DNA of 64,000 nucleotides from Fulvia fulva (lineage: Eukaryota; Ascomycota; Dothideomycetes; Mycosphaerellales; Mycosphaerellaceae): positions 4,712,001 through 4,776,000 of the forward strand of contig NC_063017.1 of NCBI RefSeq assembly GCF_020509005.1, in the 5' to 3' direction. Numbering within the stretch: position 1 is the stretch's first letter; the number at the start of each line of letters is the position of its first letter. Position numbers and translations under genes: made by a program. The notes under the pieces are model-generated. The model was not told the DNA's origin, searched no databases, and saw only the letters and a program-made list of their open reading frames with translations. This document shows, one piece after another, positions 55,792-64,000 of this stretch.

Positions 55792-56116
55792 GATAGATAG
55801 ATAGATAGATAGATTTGTCATTCCCCTGTTCTAGGACCCTATCCGGCCTATATAGGTATATATCTATTGTTATGTACAAAGGGAAACCCGAATAGGTGAA
55901 AACCCTTCCCGCCCCCGACTACTCCTTATCTAGTTTAGCTTTCCCTCTGAACGTACGTAGTCTATGTCACTACCCCGTTAGCCCCCGCTCCTAGCCGGTC
56001 TCGTCGCGCTACGTCGTGTCCTCTCTTCCTATACTGCTCCTACTAGGCGGTACTGTTCTAGCTAGCCCTTCTCTAGTATCTAGTTCGTAATACGCCGTAG
56101 TTCCTTAACGTTATTA
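55792..56116 (-). mobile_element. LINE-A copy 2, 3'-end fragment
   Basis: Begins on the plus strand with a longer GATA run (about six units) and contains the LINE-A 3' UTR and the last codons of ORF2, then stops at TTATTA where a second LINE-A 3' end starts. The 5' truncation is typical of incomplete reverse transcription. RIP-type changes are present but fewer than in the adjoining copy. Confidence 0.85.
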
Positions 56117-59100
56117 GATAGATAGATTTGTTATTCCCCTATTCTAGGACCCTATTCGGCCTATATAGGTATATATCTATTGTTATATATAAAGGGAAAC
56201 CCGAATAGGTGAAAACCCTTCCCGCCCCCGACTACTCCTTATCTAGATTAGCTTTCCCTCTAAACGTACGTAGTCTATATTACTACCCCGTTAGCCCCCG
56301 CTCCTAGCCGGTCTTGTCGTACTACGTCGTGTCCTCTCTTCCTATACTACTCCTACTAGGCGGTACTATTCTAGCTAGCCCTTCTCTAGTATCTAGTTCG
56401 TAATACGCCGTAGGTCCTTAACGTTATTAAGAAGTGCCCTAATCGTCCGGTTCCTCGCCTTTACTATCTACTCCCCCCTTCCTAGCGACTACCTCGGATA
56501 GACGAGGAGTGCGTGCCGTACGTTCTAGGAGCGATAGCCGTAGGGGCAGCTAGTATTCGTGTATCCTAGAACCTTCCTCTATAATAGGTACCCCTAGAGG
56601 CCGATGTGTTCGCTTCGTAGTTAGGTTACTATACTACTCTATGCCCTCGTAAGGCGGTAGTAGATAAGCTTCGGGGGGTGCTTAACCGCGGATTTTGTAG
56701 CTGACTATTCCTTAGGTTGTCCCGCTAGCTAAGGGCGTCTACTATGCCCTATAACCTAGTTGTTCTACCTCTCTTTCTATAGTTACTCTACAAACGATTT
56801 CTTACCTTCCTATTATATTACTAGCTGTTCGTCCCTTGCCCGGTAGTTCGGCTCGTTTCCGGGTCGAATGCCCCTATACGCTAGTACTAATTCGCGGGCC
56901 CTTACGACTATACTAGCGATGACCTTCTATACTAGGTACTGTGCCGACTTGCCTAAGTAGGAGGTCCGTAGTCCCTAGATATATAGGTCGATCGGCGGTA
57001 TAGCGGTCTCGTACTTAAGCATCCTCGTTAGTGTCGACTTATATACCCCGGTGACCTTGCTTAGGCATTGGTTTTGGATCTTCGCTAGCGGCGCGACGAG
57101 TCCCTTCGATAGGCAGGCCCTCTCGCCTAAGGACTACACTTAGCTACTATAGGTAAGGACTGGCCGTATAATAGCCGTATATAGAAGTCGTGACTACCGG
57201 AAGTCCGCCCCCTATATAGACGTAGTGAGCCTCTGGTATAATGCTATATTCTGTTCAGCTTTCCGTAATATTGCCTATACGTGCTTCCTCTAGCGTAGCG
57301 CCGGGTCTACCTATAGTCCGAGGATCCTAAGCTGATTTACCGGGTTAGTCGTATACCCCTATATCTAGATAGAAGCTTGTATATTATAGAACCGTGGCCG
57401 GCGCGTAAAGTGTATTAGATTGTACTTTTCTAGGGCAAACCGAGCCCCGTGCCTCCTAGCCTAGTCCTCGTAGATCTTATACTTCTCTTCTAGTAGCCTA
57501 TAGTTCTCCTTAGTCGAGGAAGACTACGCTAGGATGTTTGTGTCGTCTACGAAGCCGCTCGTAGCGGTGTTCTAGGATTCTAGGGCTAGGAGCAGCGTCG
57601 CTATAAAGAAGAGGAATAGAATAGGTGCTAGCGTTAAGCCTTACGGGATTCTAGTATAGACTACTTAAAATGGGCTTCTATACTAGCCGACTAGGATCGA
57701 CGTACTACGGTTTTAGAGGTAGGACCGTACGAAGTTGATAAGCTACTTAGGGAGTCCTTTCGACCTTAGGATATAGATTAGCCGCGGGTATAACACGTAG
57801 TCGAAGGCTCCCGATATGTCTAGGCTAAGTAAGGAAGCCACCTTGTCCCTATTCTTATACTAGATAGCCTTTACCTAAGAGGTGATAAGTTCTATCGCGG
57901 ATAGCGTCGATCGCTATAGGCGCGTACCTATCTAGGTGTCCGGGAGTAGGGAGTGTTCCTCTACCGCCTCGGAGAGTCTCGTTATAACTAGCTTCTTAAG
58001 CGCCTTCCTAAGAGTATTAAGGAGCGCAATTAGGCGGTACGACTTCACCTACGTATAGTCTTCCTTCTACGGCTTACGTAGGACCACTGTCGTCGATTGT
58101 TTAAAAGCTATTAGGTGGTACCCGGTCTATAGGCAGGCGTTAAAGATCGCTATAGCTACTAGGGCTAGTTAATCTCTACACTTCTTTAGTAGCTTGTTTA
58201 GGATCCTATCCGGCCCCGGGGCTTTCTTCGCCGGTAACTTCCTTAGTATAGCGGCAACTTCTCCCTCGGACACCTCCTATTAGACCGCGATGCTAGGGGC
58301 TAGGGGAGTAGAGCTGTTTATGTCGCTTAGATTAGCCTCGACTAGGGGCGGGAAGAACTTGCTAGCTAGTAGACGCGCCTTAGCCTCGGGGTCGCTAACC
58401 GGGCCACTAGGCGATTGTAGCGCTAGGATAGAGAAGGAGGGGCCCTGTGTAGGGTCCTATCGGGCCCATTTCGCTAGCTTCTACATCCTCTCTAGCTTGC
58501 CGGCGATTTCTTCTACTATAGCCCTCTAGCCGACTGCTTTCTCCCTTTATATTATAGCTTTCTTCTATTAGTATGCCTCCCTATATACGTTCTAGGCCTC
58601 CTCGCTATAGCTGCTCGTCCATACCCGGCGGGCTCTCCTTGCTTCTCTTACTACCGTAGTGCACTCCGGCGTCTAGTATAGTTTGGACTATATCGTTAGT
58701 TAGGCAAGCGGAACGTGAAGTGAGGTCGCTTTTCTTAGTTCGTCTATTAACCCCTAGACTGCTTCGTCTATCTCGTCTTTACTATTATATTGCTACTACG
58801 CGATCTGGACTAGCCTCTTAGAGTTATCGAGGTACGCCTAAATGTTAGCCTAGTGGGCCTTTCCCTAGTTTGGCTTAGGGGTTCTCGCTAGTATACGTTA
58901 TATCTATATCGTAATAGAGGTCCTGACTAGTATATAGTCTAACGACGCCTCGAGTTTATGTTCGATCCTATAGTAGGTTACCGTATAGTAGTAGCTATCT
59001 AAGATCTAGGAGAGGTCGATCGTGCCTTAGAGTCCCCCTCTCTTCTAGGTGCCTAGGTCCTTCGGGGTATTAAGGGCAATTGCGTTGCTCGCTATTAAGT

Positions 59101-61138
59101 CGAGTACTTCGTCGGCTATAGGGTACGGCTATATAAGGCTTTCCTAGGAAGGGTGGTATATATTAAAGTCTCCTACTACGATGTGGCACCCTTGTCTCTT
59201 AAGCGCACTGTCTAGGTGTCTATAGACCCCTAGGTCGCGGCTAGACCTCGAGGCTAGCGGTTGTATATATAGGTTGTATATCTAGGTACTATCTACGTAG
59301 AGGGAGGTAATATCGCCCCCGCCTTCTTCGTCTACGTAGTATACTACCTCCCAGTCGGATTCTAGTATGTCCTTGCTGATATAGAAGCACGTACGGGGTC
59401 TGCCGTCGCCTCGTAGGCATGTCGTATAGCCTAGTAACTTATAGGTCGTTAGTCTCTTATAGTGCGGGTTAATCTATAGCTCCTAGATTATAAGGACGTA
59501 GTAGACGCGCGGGTCCGCCTCGTATAGGAAATGGTTCTAGACTATATCCTTACTATAGTTAACGTTATACTAGATGATACTAAGCGTATCGAGGCTAGTT
59601 ATCGGCATCGACAATCATTTCCTCTATATCGTCCTATGTCCTACTACCCTATACGTCCTAGTCTACGCCTATCGGCTATATACTAAAGGGGAGCCGGGCC
59701 TAGTTAGATTCTCTCGCCGTAGCTAGTAGAGCACGTGGCCTCCCGTACGCCCTAGGTTACGTATCCTTTATATCGTTCTCGGCCCTAGGGCGCTTATGCC
59801 CGACCGCCGCTAGTTAGTTCCGGTATAGGCTAGCCTTACGGTCGCCGTAGAATCTTAGGGCGACGGTTCTGTTTGTGATTGCCTTGTTTTTCGCTAGTTT
59901 CCGCTATAGGCATTCCGTACTATACGATAGGTAGTGCCCCGGACAGTTCGCGTACCGTCTCGTAGTCGATATATAGTCCCTAGACATATAGTCTCCTATA
60001 TAGTTCGAGCAGGCCTACTTATTTATACACGTGTAGGTTTGGTGTCTATACTGTTAGCATTTGAAGCATTAGAGGACACGAAAGGATAAGGAGTACTTTT
60101 CTACTATCTTGAGGCTATATTACTAGACTAGGCCTTGTTCTATCGCTAGATCCGCCGCTTTCGCGTCTTATAGCTATACTATTAGCGCCGAGGCCTTCTT
60201 GCCTTCTAGCCATTTCCTATAGAGCCAAGTCGCCTTCTAGATTAGAGAGTTAAGAGTGACCGGGTTGTCCTCTTAGAGAGCGCGTAGGTGACCCTAGTTA
60301 GTTAGGTCAAACTCCTTAGGTATGTCGTGGACTAGGATCGTAAATTGTTTCGTTAAGACCTTCGCTAATGCCGCAACCTTAGATGCCCACTATCGCTATG
60401 CCTCTAGGTGCCTCCTAGTAGTAGTAGAGCTAGTATAGATCTGTAGAGTGCCGTTAGACTGTTGGTTCACTGCGACCACCCCTGGTTAGTTGATTCGTTA
60501 GGCGAGCTCCTTGTTCGATAGCTTCGCAACTTCGGCCTAGTCTTCCTTTGCTGCAATGCGGATCGTAACTACATCGTGCGTTGGGCGGGGGCCTAGTATC
60601 GATACCGCGACCGATACCTAGCTATAGGGGTGTTAATTCCGGGTGGCCTTGCTAATCGCCTAGGACGTCGTCCTCATTTCTTATTGCCCTCGGTAATACG
60701 ATAGTATAAGTGCCGTACGTAGCTAAGTGATCATTACCTATAGAGACCGGTAAGGGAGCTAATCGTTAGTTTCTATACTTTTTGCGTCCTCTATAAGTTG
60801 CTACTAGTTGTCTTAGGGGGGCTTCGCCTATAGGGCCGTAGGCGCCGTTAGTGCCGTAGCCTAGGCTACTATTGCCTAGGAGTTGCCTAATGTAGCTAGG
60901 CACCTCCGCGGCGTTTAGAGCTGAAGAAACAGGGTGAAGAGAGCTTTAAGCTGTCTAGATTAAATGAGGTAGAACTCCCTTAGTCCTAGGGGCAGTGGCC
61001 TGCTTTATATATCGTTAGAATGGCCTTGATAAGAGCTTTCGAATGTGTCTTGTTTTGGCGTAGAGATCGATGAGCGTTTTTTGATCGCGATGAACCCGAT
61101 TAAATTTAGCTTGTTAATACTAGGTAGTTACTATCGTC
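56117..61138 (-). mobile_element. LINE-A copy 3, full-length, heavily RIPped
   Basis: Collinear with LINE-A copy 1 over its whole length (3' tail, ORF2, ORF1, leader). Differences are almost all transitions, predominantly CA-to-TA and TG-to-TA, so every ORF is destroyed. The outermost 5' part (61075-61138) differs from copy 1. It lies directly behind copy 2 within one target-site duplication. Confidence 0.9.
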
Positions 61139-61151
61139 ACGCGTAATAATA
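61139..61151. other. Target-site duplication of the double LINE-A insertion (right)
   Basis: ACGCGTAATAATA, matching 55779-55791; Gypsy-3 internal sequence continues to the right. Confidence 0.85.
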
Positions 61152-61299
61152 GGAACAGATAGAACCGTAGAACTCGAGAACGCGTAGAGTCGCATTAGAA
61201 CATAGAACACGGTAAGGCGTATAGCGCGTAGATACCTAGAGAACGTAACGTAGCGACATTATTAGTAGGTAGTCGCGCGCTCGTAGACAGTTAGGATAT

Positions 61300-64000
61300 A
61301 GGCACCGTTACGCCTCCCCCGAACCTAGACAATATGACTTTATAAATAGCGAACGGCGGTATACTACCGCTACCTAAGCCTAAGGGCAAAAGCAAGCAGC
61401 GTATATCTCTTTTCCCCGACCTCTCCTCTTTCCCTTAGAGTTAGACATAGGACAACAACCGGCGGGTTATAGTAGACACCGGTATCGCGCTATAACAAGA
61501 GATTAATAAAGCTTACTAGAAGGCCTTTGAGCGAGAAGAAGGTAGTAAGATTGACTTTATAGAACTATTCGAGTTCAAGCTCGAAGAGAACCTAGGCGGC
61601 GACCTAGACGAGGTATATCTATTACTCGACGAGGTAGAACACATTCTCGTATCCGAATACTAGAATGTCACTCTAGACAACCTCACGACCCTTATATCCT
61701 AATACCCGAAGACTACCTACGACTTCGTGCTATAAGTAGTTAACACGGCGATTACTAAGGGCAGATAACTCGATATAATAGAGCGAGCTAACGACCTCTA
61801 GAACACCTAGTACACTACGCTATACACCGAATACGACCGTATCTATAAGATGCTATAAAGTGAAGAGCTTGTTATATAGAAAATGGTAGTAGATCTTAAG
61901 AGTAAGAAGGATTACGACCTAGCTAAGTTATAAGAGCTAGAGAAGAAATATAAGGAAGCTAATAACCTATATAAGTAGTTTAGCGAGATCTACGAGAAGG
62001 AGAAGAAGAAGGCACAAGATGCTAAAGTAAAGAACTAGGCCCTATAACAAGAAGTCGATGACCTAAAGGCTCGGCTTGAGGTAGGAGACACTATATAGAA
62101 CGGAGGTAGGGGCCGCTTAGGCCGCCGACCCTCTCGTTCCCGCCTACGCGAGACCTTACTCGAGTAGCTATTACGTAGGTATCGCGAAGCTACTAGTGGA
62201 GGTGGCGGTAGCGGTAGTATTAATAACGATAGAGACGACTATAACCGTAGTAATAATAGCCGAGGACGTGATAACGACCGTCCGCGACTAGGACCTAATA
62301 ATAGTCGTGACTCGAGAATACGTAACACCCGTACCTAGACACTACTAGTTAACCTTCTAGAACGTCTCTTTACTATTAACCGCACCCTTACTCGCGGCAT
62401 AGAGATCCGTAAGGGTGTGCCTAACCCTAAGTACTTTAAGAACGATAATGACCCTAATTTCGATAGCTAGTATAGTAGTGTTCTCCTAAAGCTAACTATA
62501 GTAACCTTCCGTACTAAGGCAGATAGTCTACGCTTCGTATATAGGTAGACGTAAGGTAATCCTTAGCGAAGTATTAAGCCGAGGATCCCTATGCCTAGAC
62601 AGTAGTCCTTTAACGAGTTCAAGACTAGAGAAGAGTTGTTAGATTAGATAACACGCTAATATAGTATACGTAATAAAGGAACTAAGGCTATAGTTAACAT
62701 TACTACCTATAAGCAAGAACAAGGCGAAACCTTTATAGCCTTCTATATACGCTACTCGAAGTTACGCGCCTAGATGTTATAGACCGATAAGACCGAGCTT
62801 ATACTGTTCCGTAACCGACTAAACCGTAAGTACTTTATTAAGACCTTCGGCGACCGCGAAGTCGACCGCCGCCTAGACAGTATATAAGACGTTATCGAGG
62901 AGTACACCGTACTAGACGAGAGCTTCTACGAGACAGATCGACTATACCCGTAGAAGGAGCGCCCCCGTAGTAATAGTAACTCGAACGGTAATAGCGGCTA
63001 GAATAACTAGAACAACGGTAACGTAGTTACTAGTACCGCTACCGGTATAGTAGGTGCCTTAGTATAGCGCCTACTATAGTACGCTAGTACTAAGAAGAAG
63101 GAGGATCTGCCGACATATCTATAGAACCTGCCTACGCTTAACCGTGAGTAGCGCGAAGACCTTAAGAAGTAGGGTAAGTACTACCGCTACCGTATAGGTT
63201 CTTACGTATCGACTAACCCTAAATGCCTAATATATAGGTACGATAGCGACTATCGCCCACCGCGTCTACGTAATACTACGCCGAATCCGAACGCGAACCT
63301 CAGTTCCCTAGCCGCCGATCCGTAGTAGGGAAATGGTACGACCGCTACCTAAGCGTAGTAGATAGCGGTCACCCGAACTTCCTAGGACAGAAAGAGCATA
63401 AGATTAAGAGACACGGAATGTAAGAGACGGTAACAGACTATAGTAAGGAGCTTAAGATATCGGTATACGCACTAGATAAACAATAGCTAGCTATACACCC
63501 TTATATATTGTTACCCGTAATGATATAAAATAGAAAGGCTCGAGGCCTTATAGATTCTACTTCTACCTCTCTCTTTCTTAACTAGAAATTTATACGTAAA
63601 TACATAATACCCCTGATCCCTTTGACGTAAAGCCGACGACTAATACTAGGAGATAGAACGGCTACTACACGGCAGATTATATACGCGGCCCTTATAGACG
63701 TAGTTATCGGCGATTATTATAAGTAAATGTTATACTACGTCACCGACCTCGAATATAACATCGTCTTTAGCCTACCGTAGCTTATAGCGCACAACCTAAA
63801 CATCTTCTAGGAGATAGGCGAGGTGGTATTCAGATCGGATTACTACTTCAGTCACTGTCTATAGAATAAGACATCGATAATAGTGCAATCCCTAAACTAT
63901 CGCGAGAAGAAGAAGTAGGCACTAGTACGGTACGGACTAGAGCCCTTTACTAGAGAAGTAGCGAGCTTTATAGTAGGAGGGGCGGAGCTGAACGTCTTAT
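61300..64000 (+). pseudogene. Gypsy-3 Gag and start of protease, RIP-destroyed
   Basis: Plus-strand translation with many TAG/TAA stops. A Lys/Glu-rich helical region (about 61.8-62.1 kb) and a Gly/Asn/Arg-rich linker precede the Gag core (about 62.3-62.95 kb: TIVTFRTKADSLRFVYR, QEQGETFIAFYIRYSKLRA, ELILFRNRLNRKYF). A zinc-knuckle-like stretch follows with cysteines changed to Tyr (GKYYRYR). Near 63.7 kb a protease-like segment YYVTDLEYNIVFSLP is readable. No ORF is intact. The exact start codon cannot be assigned. Confidence 0.7.

Larger units (their letters stand above)
55552..64000 (+). mobile_element. Gypsy-3, Ty3/gypsy element, RIPped, running off the window
   Basis: Starts with a 184-bp 5' LTR (55552-55735, TGTTACGGGTAG ... 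CTTATA), then a short leader. The leader is split by LINE-A sequence at 55792-61138 and resumes at 61139. Gag and the start of protease follow; the rest is beyond 64000. Its LTR shares its first 12 bases and an internal CGAAAGAG-AGCGCGA block with Gypsy-1, so the families are related. The heavy TA bias indicates RIP. Confidence 0.8.

Noticed and set aside
1..64000. CRISPR arrays, operons, prophage or bacterial defence islands
   Set aside because: No array of short regular repeats; introns, LTR/LINE elements and RIP show this is a fungal chromosome.

Overview
This is a filamentous ascomycete (Pezizomycotina-type) window. A few ordinary genes lie in the first ~7.2 kb, and a dense pile of nested retrotransposons fills the rest. 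The eukaryotic, fungal assignment rests on short (about 50-60 nt) GT-AG introns with CTAAC/CTAAT-like branch sites, a Zn2Cys6 protein, and a strong signature of repeat-induced point mutation (RIP). RIP shows as C-to-T at CpA on either strand, so CA and TG are replaced by TA and CAG/CAA/TGG codons become stops, while CpG is largely kept. I cannot name the species.

1-7.4 kb: two paralogous four-exon genes of unrecognised function on the minus strand (747-1880 and 2894-4199), a broken copy of the 3' half of the first (153-566), a Zn2Cys6/AT-hook acidic protein on the plus strand (5521-6351), and a weak hypothetical ORF.

7.4-15.3 kb: a truncated LINE (LINE-C), a lightly RIPped Ty1/copia element (Copia-A copy 1, 9483-15062), and a scrap of LINE-A. 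The two flanks of Copia-A copy 1 do not match, so this is a rearrangement point.

15.3-27.1 kb: a three-level nest. A minus-strand LINE-B fragment carries a RIPped chromovirus, Gypsy-1 (15631-27013, 150-bp LTRs, TSD GCGCT). Gypsy-1 carries a short LTR element with only gag and protease (15845-20014, 196-bp LTRs, TSD TCTAC).

27.1-46.4 kb: a Gypsy-3-family LTR, RIPped Copia-B (27379-32863), RIPped chromovirus Gypsy-2 (32867-39156), and RIPped Copia-C. Copia-C is split by an almost pristine Copia-A copy 2 (39937-45551: 235-bp LTRs with two differences, TSD CGCTA, one 1551-aa Gag-Pol ORF).

46.4-64 kb: RIPped LINE-B is split by a largely un-RIPped LINE-A (47500-52484, 14-bp TSD; ORF1 intact, ORF2 broken by four clustered stops). 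LINE-B is then cut by a Gypsy-3 element (LTR 55552-55735, gag from ~61.3 kb to beyond the window). Gypsy-3 is itself split by a double LINE-A insertion (55792-61138) within a single 13-bp TSD.

The elements supply the usual machinery: Gag, protease, integrase and RT/RNase H for the LTR elements, nucleic-acid-binding ORF1 and endonuclease/RT ORF2 for the LINEs. Only Copia-A copy 2 still looks coding-competent. The differing degrees of RIP between host and inserted elements give a relative timeline. The most unusual items are the gag-protease-only LTR element, the tandem LINE insertion under one TSD, the RIP-like patch inside an otherwise open LINE ORF2, and the unrecognised paralogous gene family.
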